Assembly: GCA_028291945.1 (NCBI GenBank)
Contig: JAQGNH010000137.1
Span: 1 to 44,450, forward strand
DNA: 44,450 nt
Direction: 5' to 3'
Origin: Betaproteobacteria bacterium
GTDB taxonomy: Bacteria > Pseudomonadota > Gammaproteobacteria > Burkholderiales > SG8-41
Shown: positions 9,198 through 18,644 of the stretch, piece by piece
Numbering within the stretch: position 1 is the stretch's first letter
Layout: each line of letters opens with the position of its first letter
Translations under genes and position numbers: made by a program
The notes under the pieces: model-generated
Told to the model about the DNA's origin: nothing
The model's database searches: none
The model's input: the letters and a program-made list of their open reading frames with translations, nothing else

Positions 9198-9219
9198 TGG
9201 CGTTTTTGCTGGACACACC

Positions 9220-10324
9220 ATGGAAGCCGAGCACATCAACCTCATCGCCAAGCGCCTGGACGACGTCGAGAGCCGCGCCGCAGAGCTGCGGAGGTATCTT
9301 TGACTTCGACGCGAAGAAGCTGCGCCTGAGCGAAGTCGACAAGCTCACAGAAGACCCCGAAATCTGGAACGATCCCCAGCGCGCCCAAGACCTCGGCAAG
9401 GAACGCAAGACGCTAGAAGGCGTAGTCGAGACGCTCGAGCACCTGGGTGCTGGCGTGCGGGATGCGAAAGAGCTTTTCGAGATCGCGCGCGACGAAGGCG
9501 ATGACGCAACCCTGACGAGCGTCAATGACGATGCCAACCTGCTCGAGCGCTCGGTCGCCGATCTCGAGTTTCGCCGCATGTTCAGCAACCCGGCTGACCC
9601 GAACAACTGCTTTGTCGACATCCAGGCGGGCTCAGGCGGTACGGAGGCCCAGGACTGGGCGGCAATACTCGAGCGCATGTACCTGCGCTATTGCGAGCGC
9701 AAGGGCTTCAAAGCCGAGGTGCTCGAAGAATCGCAGGGAGATGTGGCCGGTATCAAAGGTGCGACGTTCAAAGTGACTGGAGATTACGCGTTCGGCCACC
9801 TGCGCAGCGAGAGCGGCGTACATCGGCTGGTGCGCAAGTCGCCTTTCGATGCCAACAACCGGCGTCACACCTCATTCGCAAGCGTATTCGTGTACCCGGA
9901 AGTGGACGAAACGATCGAGGTTGCAATCAACCCGGCCGATCTGCGGGTAGACACTTATCGGGCGTCCGGTGCGGGGGGTCAGCACATCAACAAAACGGAT
10001 TCTGCCGTGCGCATCACGCATCTGCCGAGCGGCATTGTTGTGCAGTGCCAGAGTGACCGCTCGCAGCATCGCAACCGCGCGGAGGCGATGGCGTTGCTCA
10101 AGTCCCGCCTGTACGATCTCGAGCTGCGCAAGCGCAACGAAGAAAAGCAGGCGCTCGAAGACAGCAAGACGGACATCGGCTGGGGGCATCAGATCCGCTC
10201 CTACGTACTGGACCAATCGCGCATCAAGGATCTGCGCACCAACGTCGAAATCGGCAATACCCAGTCCGTGCTGGACGGCGATCTCGACGTTTTCATCACT
10301 GCGAGCCTGAAGCAGGGCCTATAG
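9220..10324 (+). CDS. prfB: peptide chain release factor 2, with programmed +1 frameshift
   Basis: RF2 ends translation at UGA and UAA. The gene is in two frames: codons 1-27 from ATG ([20 protein letters not shown]) run to CTT and an in-frame TGA, and the rest continues in the +1 frame from GAC at 9302, giving 367 residues (E. coli RF2 has 365). The stop-codon recognition motif SPF is at about 207-209 and the catalytic GGQ at 252-254, in [15 protein letters not shown]. The frameshift makes RF2 regulate its own synthesis, because low RF2 lets the ribosome slip at TGA. Calling the downstream frame alone would miss the N-terminus. lysS follows 17 bases later. Confidence 0.97.
9288..9304 (+). 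promoter_or_regulatory. programmed +1 ribosomal frameshift site of prfB
   Basis: The site reads GCGGAGGTATCTTTGAC. It contains a Shine-Dalgarno-like GGAGG three bases before CTT, the slippery CTT codon, the in-frame TGA (9301-9303) and the C after TGA that weakens termination. This is the classic prfB arrangement, with GGAGG in place of the more common GGGGG. Confidence 0.95.
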
Positions 10325-10326
10325 AC

Positions 10327-10348
10327 CGAAAGGCGTGACCCGTGACTG
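10327..10348 (+). repeat. short heptamer repeat at the lysS start
   Basis: After the shared 12-mer CGAAAGGCGTGA come two seven-base units, GTGACCC and GTGACTG. The GTG of the second unit is the predicted lysS start codon. The 12-mer is identical to the one that opens the array upstream of lolC. Confidence 0.6.
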
Positions 10349-11925
10349 ACTCGAAAAACACACAAGCCGATGCAATGGGCGCCCAGCCTTCACAATCTGA
10401 AGAGCGGCAGACTGACCTGCTCGATACGAATCAGGTCATCGAGGAGCGGCGCGAGAAGCTGAAGGCCTTGCGCGCGAAGGGCAACGCGTACCCGAACGAT
10501 TTCAAACGCGCACACCTCGCGGCGGAGCTGACCGAAAAGTACGACGAGACCGACCGCGACTCGATGGACATGAAACCCGTCGTGGTTCGTGTCGCAGGCC
10601 GCATGATGCTCAAGCGCGTGATGGGAAAAGCAAGCTTTGCCACTGTTCAGGACATGAGCGGACAGATTCAGCTCTATGTAACCGACAGCTACCCGGGGAA
10701 AGCCGAGCACGAGGCGTTCAAGCATTGGGACGTCGGTGACATCATCGGCGCGGAAGGCGTGCTCTTCAAGACCAAGACCGGCGAAGTGACCGTGCGTGTC
10801 AAGAAATTATGGATGCTCGCGAAGTCGCTGCGCCCGCTGCCCGAAAAATTTCACGGCCTGACTGATCAGGAGCAGCGTTACCGACAACGCTACGTCGATC
10901 TCATCATGAGCGAAGAGACGCGGCTGACCTTCGTGCAGCGCACGCGAATCGTGCAGGGGCTGCGCAATTTCCTGATCAACAGGCGTTTTCTCGAGGTCGA
11001 GACGCCGATGATGCAGCCGATTCCGGGAGGCGCCGCGGCGCGGCCGTTTGCGACGCATCACAACGCGCTCGACATGGACTTGTATCTGCGCATTGCGCCG
11101 GAGCTCTATCTCAAGCGTCTCGTCGTCGGCGGATTCGAAAAAGTTTTTGAAATCAATCGCAACTTCCGTAACGAAGGCATCTCGACGCGTCACAACCCCG
11201 AGTTCACCATGCTCGAGTTCTATGCGGCCTATACTGATTATCAGTATCTGATGGCGCTGATAGAGGGGATGTTTGGCGAAGTGGCGCAGGACGCAATCGG
11301 CACTAAGATAGTCACTTACCAGGGCAAGGAAATCGACCTGTCCAAACCGTACGACCGGCTCAGCATTACCGATGCGATCAAGAAGTATCATCCCGAGTAC
11401 GACGACGCGCTGCTGAATGACCGCGAAGCGCTCATGGCCAGTTTGAAACAGCTCGGAGCGTCCTACAAACCTTCGGATGGGTTGGGCGGATTGCAGCTTT
11501 CCCTGTTCGAGCATACGACCGAGCAGGATCTTTTCCAGCCCACGTTCATCCTGGATTATCCCGCCGAAGTCTCACCCCTCGCGCGGCGCAGCGACAAGCG
11601 ACCCGAGATCACCGAGCGCTTCGAGCTTTATATTGCAGGACGGGAAATTGCAAACGGCTTCTCGGAGCTCAACGATCCCGAGGACCAGGCGGCTCGCTTT
11701 CTGGAGCAGGTGAAACAGAAAGACGCAGGCGATGCGGAAGCGATGCACTTCGATGCGGATTACATACGCGCACTCGAATATGGTTTACCGCCCACCGGCG
11801 GCGCCGGCATCGGCGTCGACCGGCTGGTGATGCTGCTGACCGACAGCGCATCGATACGCGACGTCATCCTGTTTCCGCAGATGCGGCCTGAGCATCAGCC
11901 GGAGGACCTGACCGGTAAGGCATAA
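10342..11925 (+). CDS. lysS: lysyl-tRNA synthetase, class II
   Basis: Charges tRNA-Lys with lysine. The 527-residue product has the N-terminal OB-fold anticodon-binding domain (about 75-170, with [23 protein letters not shown]) and the class II catalytic core with motif 2 [20 protein letters not shown] and motif 3 [12 protein letters not shown]. The GTG start lies inside a heptamer repeat, with AAAGG nine bases upstream. An ATG at 10375 ([10 protein letters not shown]) is a possible alternative, since the first residues are poorly conserved. The gene follows prfB by 17 bases; the prfB-lysS pair is common in bacteria. Confidence 0.95.
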   Translation: MTDSKNTQADAMGAQPSQSEERQTDLLDTNQVIEERREKLKALRAKGNAYPNDFKRAHLAAELTEKYDETDRDSMDMKPVVVRVAGRMMLKRVMGKASFATVQDMSGQIQLYVTDSYPGKAEHEAFKHWDVGDIIGAEGVLFKTKTGEVTVRVKKLWMLAKSLRPLPEKFHGLTDQEQRYRQRYVDLIMSEETRLTFVQRTRIVQGLRNFLINRRFLEVETPMMQPIPGGAAARPFATHHNALDMDLYLRIAPELYLKRLVVGGFEKVFEINRNFRNEGISTRHNPEFTMLEFYAAYTDYQYLMALIEGMFGEVAQDAIGTKIVTYQGKEIDLSKPYDRLSITDAIKKYHPEYDDALLNDREALMASLKQLGASYKPSDGLGGLQLSLFEHTTEQDLFQPTFILDYPAEVSPLARRSDKRPEITERFELYIAGREIANGFSELNDPEDQAARFLEQVKQKDAGDAEAMHFDADYIRALEYGLPPTGGAGIGVDRLVMLLTDSASIRDVILFPQMRPEHQPEDLTGKA

Positions 11926-11964
11926 TCAGTGAGTGCAACACCATAATGGAAGCACGGAGGAGCT

Positions 11965-13917
11965 GTGGACAAGCCGATGTGGGCGCCGTCAGCGGAACGC
12001 ATCGCCGGCGCTAATATCACTGAGTTCATAGGATTCGTAGGCGAGCGTCATCGCGTGCCTGTACGCGACTACGCCGAAGCCTACGATTGGTCGATCAGCG
12101 AGCCCGAGCTTTTCTGGCAGGCTGTGTGGTCGTACTGCGGCGTAATCGCCGAAACGGCCGGGAACACGGTCGTAGTCGACAAAGGGCACATGCCGGGCGC
12201 CCGCTGGTTCCCTGAAGCGCGCCTCAATTTCGCTGAAAACCTGTTGCGCCGACGCGACGATGCGCCCGCGCTCATCTTCTGGGGGGAAGACCGCGTAAAG
12301 AGCCGCATGACGTATGCGGAGCTCTATGCAGAAGTCTCCCGGCTCGCTCAGGCCTTGCGCGCCGCTGGCGTCGTCGCCGGAGACCGCGTGGCAGGGTATC
12401 TGCCCAACATGCCTGCTGCGGTATCCGCCATGCTCGCGACCACGAGCCTCGGCGCCATCTGGTCATCGTGCTCGCCGGACTTCGGTGCCCAGGGCATCCT
12501 TGACCGCTTCGGGCAAATCGCACCCAAGATTCTTTTCGCGGCAGACGGCTATTTTTACGCCAACAAGACGATAGACGTGTTGCCGCGCATCCGCGAAGTC
12601 CTCGCTAAGCTGCCCTCGGTCGAACGTACCGTGATCGTTCCCTATGTTAGTCCGCGAGCGGACATCGCAGACATTCGTGGCGGCACGACTATGCAGGATT
12701 TCATCGCGCCTTTCGATGGCCGCGAAATCGAGTTTGAGCGGCTGCCCTTCAACCATCCCCTGTACATCATGTTCTCGTCGGGAACGACAGGCGTGCCGAA
12801 GTGCATCGTCCATGGCGCAGGCGGCACCCTCCTTCAGCATCTCAAAGAACACCGGCTGCACACGGATTTGAAACCCGGTGACCGTCTTTTCTATTTCACG
12901 ACGTGCGGCTGGATGATGTGGAACTGGCTCGTGTCATCGCTCGCCTCGGAGGCGACAGTGCTGCTGTACGACGGCTCTCCGTTTGCGGGGGATGGGCGCA
13001 TCCTCTTCGACTACGCCGCAGCCGAGCACGTTTCGGTATTCGGCACGTCGGCGAAATATCTCGACGCTGCAGCCAAGCTCGGCCTGCAGCCGAGGAAGAC
13101 ACACGATCTGGAATCGATGAAAACCGTGCTGTCCACGGGCTCTCCACTTGCGCCGGAAGGATTCGACTACGTTTACGACAGCATCAAGCACGACGTGCAG
13201 CTCGCGTCGATCTCTGGCGGCACCGACATCATTTCGTGTTTCGCGCTCGGCAACCCGATCGGCCCGGTGTGGCGCGGCGAGCTGCAATGCCGCGGCCTCG
13301 GCATGAAAGTGGAGGTGTACGATGACGAGGGACGGCCGGTGCGCGGACACAAAGGCGAGCTCGTGTGTACTGCGTCGTTCCCGTCGATGCCGGTCGGCTT
13401 CTGGAACGATCCCGATGGCGCACGCTACCATGCGGCGTACTTCGAGCGTTTTCCGGGTGTCTGGTGTCACGGCGATTACGTCGAGTTGACAGAACACGGC
13501 GGTCTCGTCATCTACGGCCGCTCTGATGCAGTGTTGAACCCGGGCGGCGTACGGATCGGCACAGCGGAGATCTACCGGCAGGTCGAGCGCCTCGACGAGG
13601 TCGTCGAAAGCCTCGCGATCGGACAGGATTGGGACCATGACGTGCGCGTCGTGCTGTTTGTGCACCTACGCGAGGGCCTCATGCTCGATGAGCCCCTGAT
13701 GCAGAGGATACGCACCCAGATCCGCAACAACGCGACGCCGCGGCACGTTCCAGCGCGGATCGTGCAAGTCAGCGACATTCCGAGAACCAAAAGCGGCAAG
13801 ATCGTCGAGCTCGCCGTCAGGAACGTCGTGCACGGACAGCCCGTGAAGAATCTCGAAGCGCTCGCCAACCCCGAATCGCTCGACCAGTTCCGCAGCCTTC
13901 CAGAGCTGCAGAGTTGA
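11965..13917 (+). CDS. acetoacetyl-CoA synthetase (acetoacetate-CoA ligase)
   Basis: Activates acetoacetate to acetoacetyl-CoA with ATP, as used in breakdown of ketone bodies and of polyhydroxybutyrate. The 650-residue product has the adenylate-forming motif [15 protein letters not shown] (about 271-285), the family-typical N-terminus [22 protein letters not shown], the [15 protein letters not shown] stretch, and the C-terminal catalytic lysine region [12 protein letters not shown]. The GTG start has a strong Shine-Dalgarno CGGAGGAGCT at the right distance. It lies 39 bases after lysS. It may serve the PHB genes some 8 kb downstream, which is an inference from pathway logic. Confidence 0.93.
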   Translation: MDKPMWAPSAERIAGANITEFIGFVGERHRVPVRDYAEAYDWSISEPELFWQAVWSYCGVIAETAGNTVVVDKGHMPGARWFPEARLNFAENLLRRRDDAPALIFWGEDRVKSRMTYAELYAEVSRLAQALRAAGVVAGDRVAGYLPNMPAAVSAMLATTSLGAIWSSCSPDFGAQGILDRFGQIAPKILFAADGYFYANKTIDVLPRIREVLAKLPSVERTVIVPYVSPRADIADIRGGTTMQDFIAPFDGREIEFERLPFNHPLYIMFSSGTTGVPKCIVHGAGGTLLQHLKEHRLHTDLKPGDRLFYFTTCGWMMWNWLVSSLASEATVLLYDGSPFAGDGRILFDYAAAEHVSVFGTSAKYLDAAAKLGLQPRKTHDLESMKTVLSTGSPLAPEGFDYVYDSIKHDVQLASISGGTDIISCFALGNPIGPVWRGELQCRGLGMKVEVYDDEGRPVRGHKGELVCTASFPSMPVGFWNDPDGARYHAAYFERFPGVWCHGDYVELTEHGGLVIYGRSDAVLNPGGVRIGTAEIYRQVERLDEVVESLAIGQDWDHDVRVVLFVHLREGLMLDEPLMQRIRTQIRNNATPRHVPARIVQVSDIPRTKSGKIVELAVRNVVHGQPVKNLEALANPESLDQFRSLPELQS

Positions 13918-14139
13918 TTGGAGCGTCGCCGCAACGCTCTCGCAAAGAGAGCCGCGCATGCATCGGCCGCACAGAGCCGGCCTCAGTTTTGCTCCAGTAT
14001 TTACGATAGTTTTATGGCTCGCGTGTCGGCAGGCGGCGACATCCATTTGTATCTCGATGTAACTGCGGGTAGCCATCCGTAAAGCTGCGGCACCTGCCAT
14101 ACACGCCCGCTGTCGTACCCAGATACACAGGAGGCCCAT
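13918..14139 (+). other. intergenic region with little recognisable content
   Basis: A short inverted repeat CTCTC/GAGAG lies near 13939-13953, without a T run. No clear promoter was found, although one must drive the glycine-zipper gene downstream. No RNA gene was recognised. Confidence 0.4.
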
Positions 14140-14805
14140 ATGCTAGATACGCGTTCTTCGACCAGTCCACTTATCGTAATCGCCGCAACCACGCTGATCC
14201 TGACCTGCCTGCTTGCGATAGGCGTCATGACCGGCATCGTGCCCAGCCCGATCGCAAAGGAGCGCGCAGCAACTGGCGAACTCGCCTCCATGACTGCAGC
14301 GCCTCCGCAGGACAGCGTCGCAGCTGCGCAGAACGCCTACGCGCCCACAGCGCCCAGTGCGGCCGCGCGCAGTGAGGTCGCCGAACAGGTGCCGCCAACG
14401 AAAAAAGCACCCGCACCGGCTGTCGGCAGCACTGAGAGCGCCGCCCCGTCGCGAACTGTGTCCGGCCAGGCCCTGGCCGCAGCAACACGCGAATGCGCGA
14501 ATTGTGGATCCGTTGTTTCCGTGCGCGGTGTGAAGGAACAAGGCGAAGCAGGCCTGATCGGTCCGGCCGCGGGCGGCCTTCTCGGCGGCGTGGTGGGACA
14601 TCAGATCGGAAATGGACGCGGTAACACCATCGCCACGGTTCTGGGTGCTGCCGGCGGCGCCGCGGCGGGAACGGAAATAGAGCGGCGATACAAGTCAAAA
14701 ACCCACTACGTCGTGGCAGTGCGTATGAACGACGGGCGTGTTCGAACCTTCAATTACGCAGCGGCCCCCGGTGTGCAAACGGGTGACAAAGTGCGTGTCG
14801 TGTAG
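14140..14805 (+). CDS. glycine-zipper 2TM domain protein
   Basis: A 221-residue envelope protein. A single hydrophobic segment (about 10-31) anchors it, followed by an Ala/Pro-rich low-complexity linker, a CANCG pair of cysteines near residue 120, and a glycine-zipper hairpin GLIGPAAGGLLGGVVGHQIG with GAAGGAAAGTEIE about 25 residues later. The C-terminal part (YVVAVRMNDGRVRTFNYAAAPGVQTGDKVRVV) matches the 17-kDa-antigen/SlyB-like domain of outer-membrane-associated proteins. The start has a strong AGGAGG six bases upstream. A terminator follows the gene, so it is probably transcribed alone. Its exact role is unknown. Confidence 0.85.
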   Translation: MLDTRSSTSPLIVIAATTLILTCLLAIGVMTGIVPSPIAKERAATGELASMTAAPPQDSVAAAQNAYAPTAPSAAARSEVAEQVPPTKKAPAPAVGSTESAAPSRTVSGQALAAATRECANCGSVVSVRGVKEQGEAGLIGPAAGGLLGGVVGHQIGNGRGNTIATVLGAAGGAAAGTEIERRYKSKTHYVVAVRMNDGRVRTFNYAAAPGVQTGDKVRVV

Positions 14806-14842
14806 GGAAGCCTGGTGCGCGACTAAAGGGTGCGTCGCAACG

Positions 14843-14870
14843 AAACCGCGCTGAGGGCGCGGTTTTTTTT
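14843..14870 (+). terminator. Rho-independent terminator after the glycine-zipper gene
   Basis: A nine-base-pair stem (AAACCGCGC / GCGCGGTTT) with a five-base loop TGAGG runs into a run of eight T. It separates the glycine-zipper gene from the copper operon. Confidence 0.92.
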
Positions 14871-14874
14871 GCGA

Positions 14875-14901
14875 TTGATTGATACCCCTACCGGGTATAC
14901 A
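14875..14901 (+). promoter_or_regulatory. copA promoter with CsoR-like operator
   Basis: ATACCCCTACCGGGTAT at 14882-14898 is an inverted repeat (ATACCC / GGGTAT) of the type bound by CsoR copper repressors. It overlaps a candidate promoter with -35 TTGATT (14875-14880) and -10 TATACA (14896-14901), although the 15-base spacing is short. A CsoR gene lies at the end of the same operon, so copper-released repression with autoregulation is the likely scheme. The predicted transcript start falls within a few bases of the copA ATG. Confidence 0.75.
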
Positions 14902-14910
14902 GTGAGAAGC

Positions 14911-17151
14911 ATGGTTACTACGCCCGCAACAGCTGTGCGCGCACCCTCGCAGGTCGCGCATCAATCGCGCGAAACGGTTGATCTCGCCCTTGACGGCATG
15001 ACCTGCGCGGCCTGTGCCGCACGAATCGAGCGCGTGCTGAATCGCCTTCCTGGTGTTTCGGCGAACGTCAATTTCGCTGCTGAGAAAGCGCGAGTCCGTT
15101 ATACGACTGATGACTCGGACTTAGCGGGGGTCATCGCGGCGGTGCGCAAAGCAGGTTACGACGCGCGTCCGATCGATGCGAGCGGACGTGCACATGAAAC
15201 GGCGCGGCAGGACGCCGCCTACCGGCACGAGCTCGCGCGTTTCTACATGTCTTTCGCGCTGACACTCCCGTTCATCACGCAGATGTTTGCGATGTTCATG
15301 GGTACATCGCATGGCCTCATTCCGCCATGGTCGCAGTTGCTTCTCGCCACGCCGGTTCAGTTCTGGATCGGGAGACGGTTCTACATCAGCGCCTGGCACG
15401 CGCTGCGCGGGGGCGGCGCCAACATGGACGTGCTCATCGTGCTCGGCACCACCATTGCGTACGTGTACAGCGCAGCCGTGGTTGCTCTGAACTGGCCGCT
15501 CGACGTCTATTTCGAGGCAAGCACCACCATCATCACGTTCATCCTGCTCGGCAAGCTCCTCGAAGCCAAGGCGAAAGCACGCGCTTCCGCAGCGATCGAG
15601 CAGCTGATGAAGCTCCAGCCGAGCAGCGCGCGTGTAGAACGCGGTGGTGCGCTCGTCGACGTTCCAGTATCCGAGATGCACGTCGGTGACATCTTCGTGG
15701 TACGGCCGGGAGACAGCGTGCCCGTGGACGGGGTGGTGCTCGATGGCAGCTCGAGCGTCGACGAATCGATGCTTACCGGTGAAAGCCTGCCCGTAACGAA
15801 AAAACAAGGCACGCGCGTCTTTGCAGCGACCAGCAATACTCAGGGCCTGTTGCGGTGTCGCGCAACAGGCGTCGGCTCAGATACCGCACTCTCTGCCATC
15901 ATCCGGCTCGTCGAGGAAGCGCAGGGCTCGAAGGCGCCGATACAGCGGCTCGCGGATAAGGTGTCCGGTATCTTCGTCCCGGCAGTCCTCCTCATCGCCG
16001 CCGTCACGCTTGCGACGACATGGTGGATAACGGGTGACGCAGCTACAGCGCTGATCCATGCTGTAGCTGTGCTGGTGATCGCGTGTCCCTGCGCTCTCGG
16101 ACTTGCAACTCCAACCGCAGTCATGGTGGCCAGCGGCAGAGGCGCGCGCGCCGGTATCCTCATCCGCAACGCTGCTGCGCTCGAGATCGCTGGGAGAATA
16201 GACACTCTCGTTGTCGACAAGACGGGAACCCTCACTCTGGGCAGGCCGGCCGTAACCGATGTCGTACCGCTCAACGATTACGACGAAGCCGAGGTGCTGC
16301 GCCTCGCCGCCAGTGTCGAGCACGGCTCGGAGCATCCACTCGCTCGCGCAATCGAGAATCGCGCAGCCCTCTCCCGCATTCCGGTGCACGCGGTCACGGA
16401 CTTCAACGCCATTCCCGGCAAAGGCGTACGCGCAAAAGTCGATGGCACCGAGGTAATGCTCGGCTCACCGCGCTTCATGGCTGAACAGGACATTCCGCTG
16501 GACGAAACCGTCATCGGCGCACTGCAGCAGCACGGTAAAACGGTAATCGTAGTTGCACGTGAACGCCAGCCTATCGGCGTATTGGCGATCGCGGATCCCG
16601 TAAGGCCGAGCTCACGTGCCGCCGTCGAGGCGCTTCAGCGTATCGGCATCGATGTCATCATGATGACCGGCGATAACATGCTCACCGCGGCTGCCGTGGC
16701 CCGGGACACTGCAATCACCCGCTTCGAAGCGGAACTGCTGCCCGGTGACAAAGCGCGCCGTGTCAACGCGCTCAGGGAAGAAGGTCATAAAGTCGGAATG
16801 GTCGGCGACGGCGTCAATGACGCGCCGGCGCTTGCGGCCGCCGACGTGAGCTTCGCGTTGGGTGCGGGGTCCGACGTCGCCGTCAATGCGGCGGATATCA
16901 CTCTGATGCGCGACGACTTGATGAGCGTGCTGCACGCGATCGCGTTGTCGCGGCGCACGCTCAGCAAGATCCGACAGAATCTCTTTTTTGCCTTCTTCTA
17001 CAACGTGCTCGGCATCCCGCTCGCGGCGATCGGTATGCTCAGCCCGGTGATTGCGGGCGCCGCGATGGCGTTGAGCTCGGTATCGGTGGTCACTAATTCG
17101 TTGATGCTGAAGAGATGGAAACCCGTGAGCGGTCAGCAGTCAGCCGTGTAG
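14911..17151 (+). CDS. copA: Cu(I)-exporting P1B-type ATPase CopA
   Basis: Pumps Cu(I) out of the cytoplasm using ATP. The 746-residue product has one N-terminal heavy-metal domain with GMTCAAC (Cys 32 and 35), the actuator motif TGES, the metal-channel motif CPC (392-394), the phosphorylation motif DKTGT with Asp 436, SEHPLA for the nucleotide-binding domain, and GDGVND (632-637). The helix 7-8 signatures YN and MSS ([16 protein letters not shown]) fit Cu+ specificity. The start MVTTPATAV lies just after the operator; the longer open frame would begin inside the terminator. The last codons (PVSGQQSAV) are encoded by heptamer-repeat DNA. copZ and csoR follow. Confidence 0.95.
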   Translation: MVTTPATAVRAPSQVAHQSRETVDLALDGMTCAACAARIERVLNRLPGVSANVNFAAEKARVRYTTDDSDLAGVIAAVRKAGYDARPIDASGRAHETARQDAAYRHELARFYMSFALTLPFITQMFAMFMGTSHGLIPPWSQLLLATPVQFWIGRRFYISAWHALRGGGANMDVLIVLGTTIAYVYSAAVVALNWPLDVYFEASTTIITFILLGKLLEAKAKARASAAIEQLMKLQPSSARVERGGALVDVPVSEMHVGDIFVVRPGDSVPVDGVVLDGSSSVDESMLTGESLPVTKKQGTRVFAATSNTQGLLRCRATGVGSDTALSAIIRLVEEAQGSKAPIQRLADKVSGIFVPAVLLIAAVTLATTWWITGDAATALIHAVAVLVIACPCALGLATPTAVMVASGRGARAGILIRNAAALEIAGRIDTLVVDKTGTLTLGRPAVTDVVPLNDYDEAEVLRLAASVEHGSEHPLARAIENRAALSRIPVHAVTDFNAIPGKGVRAKVDGTEVMLGSPRFMAEQDIPLDETVIGALQQHGKTVIVVARERQPIGVLAIADPVRPSSRAAVEALQRIGIDVIMMTGDNMLTAAAVARDTAITRFEAELLPGDKARRVNALREEGHKVGMVGDGVNDAPALAAADVSFALGAGSDVAVNAADITLMRDDLMSVLHAIALSRRTLSKIRQNLFFAFFYNVLGIPLAAIGMLSPVIAGAAMALSSVSVVTNSLMLKRWKPVSGQQSAV

Positions 17152-17152
17152 C
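17125..17152 (+). repeat. heptamer repeat at the 3' end of copA
   Basis: Four consecutive seven-base units, GTGAGCG, GTCAGCA, GTCAGCC and GTGTAGC, form the last codons and stop of copA. The encoded tail is not part of the ATPase family core, so the repeat appears to have extended or replaced the natural gene end. Confidence 0.6.
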
Positions 17153-17224
17153 GGATCGCGTTATTGCGTACAGCGCGTGGGTCCTGCATCACGTCCACGG
17201 CTGACGTAAATTAAAGGAGATGAG

Positions 17225-17434
17225 ATGGCAACGATCACGATGGGTGTCAAAGGCATGACGTGCGGCGGCTGCGTGGCAAGCGTGCAGCGTGTGCTGAAAC
17301 AACTGGACGGCGTGGGCAAAGTCGACGTCTCGCTCCAGCAACAGCAGGCGACGGTAGAGTACGCGCCGGAACGGGTCGACCCGACGCGCCTGCGCTCGGC
17401 GATAGAAGGTGCCGGCTTTGAAGTCGCATCCTGA
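17225..17434 (+). CDS. copZ: copper chaperone CopZ (single HMA domain)
   Basis: A 69-residue Cu(I) carrier that delivers copper to CopA. The heavy-metal-associated fold is complete, with MTCGGC (Cys 13 and 16) near the N-terminus. The Shine-Dalgarno AAAGGAGATGAG is strong. The gene lies 73 bases downstream of copA and its end overlaps the start of csoR, so the three probably form one copper-responsive operon. Confidence 0.92.
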   Translation: MATITMGVKGMTCGGCVASVQRVLKQLDGVGKVDVSLQQQQATVEYAPERVDPTRLRSAIEGAGFEVAS

Positions 17435-17738
17435 CGAACACCGCAAGACTGCGTCGAAGACATCAACGCAGGTTCGGCAGCCGCACCGCGACGCACTCTT
17501 GAAGCGACTCAATCGTATCGCAGGCCAGGTGCGCGGTGTTGCCGGGATGATCGAGGAGGATCGGTATTGCGTCGACGTGCTGACTCAGATTGCCGCTGTC
17601 CGCTCCGCCCTCGATGCCGTAGCGATGCAGTTACTCGAAGACCATGCGCACGGCTGCGTTCAATCCGCGATTCAGGCAGGCCGCGGCGGCCATGCGGTCG
17701 ACGAATTCATCGCCGTGGTCAAGCGGCTGTCGCGTTGA
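17409..17738 (+). CDS. csoR: CsoR-type Cu(I)-sensing repressor (DUF156 family)
   Basis: A 109-residue all-helical repressor that leaves DNA when it binds Cu(I). The three ligands of copper-sensing CsoR are present with the spacing of the M. tuberculosis protein: Cys 54, His 79 (25 later) and Cys 83 (4 later), in RYCVDVLTQ and DHAHGC. This Cys-His-Cys pattern favours copper over the nickel (RcnR) or formaldehyde (FrmR) relatives. The GTG start overlaps copZ by 26 bases. TTG at 17418 is an equally good start because GAAGG lies eight bases before it. Its target is probably the inverted repeat upstream of copA. Confidence 0.9.
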   Translation: MPALKSHPDEHRKTASKTSTQVRQPHRDALLKRLNRIAGQVRGVAGMIEEDRYCVDVLTQIAAVRSALDAVAMQLLEDHAHGCVQSAIQAGRGGHAVDEFIAVVKRLSR

Positions 17739-17834
17739 TGGTAACCAGTCCACGGTGAAGTAGAGGCGCGGGCGCTTCGATGCGTCGAGCATCCAGCACG
17801 GCGCGCTCCCATGACTGCGTTCGCGATTAGGGAC

Positions 17835-18644
17835 TTACCAGTTCCAGATCTGCCACCACGAAGTATCACGCCGCGGGCCATCGCCTTTGACGTAGCGGCT
17901 ATTTGGAAAGTTTTTGAGCATTACACGCTCGGCGTCGTCTCGCAGATCTTTCATGCCGAGCGCGTCGTAGGACTTGACCAGAATGACGAGTCCTTCTTCG
18001 TTCGCCGGTGCCTGCGGGTACGTTTTCAACGCATACTGCGCACGATTGACTGCAGCGACGTAAGCCCCGCGTTTCAGGTAGTAGCGCGCGACATGCACCT
18101 CATGTGAAGCGAGCGCGTTCACGAGGTATTTCATGCGGGCGACCGAGTCCGGCGTGTATTTGCTGTCGGGAAAGCGCTTCGCCACTTCGTTGAAAGCGTC
18201 GAAGGCATCCGCGGCCGCTTTCGGATCGCGCTCCGTCATGTCCTGATTTGAAATGAATCCCAGGATTCCAAGGTCTTCGTTGAAATTCGCGAGCCCCTTG
18301 AGGTAATAAACGTAGTCGACGTTCGGATGGCCCGGATGCATCTTGATGAAACGGTCGGCCGCAGCGATCGCGAGTGCGGTCTCGTTATCTTTGTAGTGCG
18401 CGTAAGCAACTTCAATCTGGGCCTGCTGTGCAAAGCGCCCGTATGGATAACGCGCCTCGAGCTTCTGGTAGTACTTGATCGCGGTCGTGAAGTTGCGATC
18501 GTTCAAATTGGATTTGGCCTCGGAATAGAGTTTGGCGGCGGACCATCCTTTGGTCTCGTCATTGTCGTCCTTCAGCATGCCGCATGAGGCGAGCGTCCAG
18601 CCCAGAATCAGCATCAGGATTGCCGCTAAACTACGTCTAACCAT
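17835..18644 (-). CDS. bamD: outer membrane protein assembly factor BamD
   Basis: An essential lipoprotein of the BAM complex that inserts beta-barrel proteins in the outer membrane. The 269-residue product has a lipoprotein signal with lipobox LASC (lipid Cys 21) and the family's TPR-like core: WSAAKLYSEAKSNLNDRNFTTAI, ARYPYGRFAQQAQIEVAYAHYK, and the conserved AADRFIKMHPGHPNVDYVYYLKGL. A GAGGGG lies seven bases before the ATG and a perfect -10 further upstream. The start ATG overlaps the ATG of rluD on the other strand (CATG). The 96 bases to csoR hold no recognised signal. Confidence 0.95.
   Translation of the reverse strand: MVRRSLAAILMLILGWTLASCGMLKDDNDETKGWSAAKLYSEAKSNLNDRNFTTAIKYYQKLEARYPYGRFAQQAQIEVAYAHYKDNETALAIAAADRFIKMHPGHPNVDYVYYLKGLANFNEDLGILGFISNQDMTERDPKAAADAFDAFNEVAKRFPDSKYTPDSVARMKYLVNALASHEVHVARYYLKRGAYVAAVNRAQYALKTYPQAPANEEGLVILVKSYDALGMKDLRDDAERVMLKNFPNSRYVKGDGPRRDTSWWQIWNW

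Noticed and set aside
9301-9303. In-frame TGA in prfB as a sign of a pseudogene
   Set aside because: It is the programmed frameshift stop, with CTT, GGAGG and following C in place.
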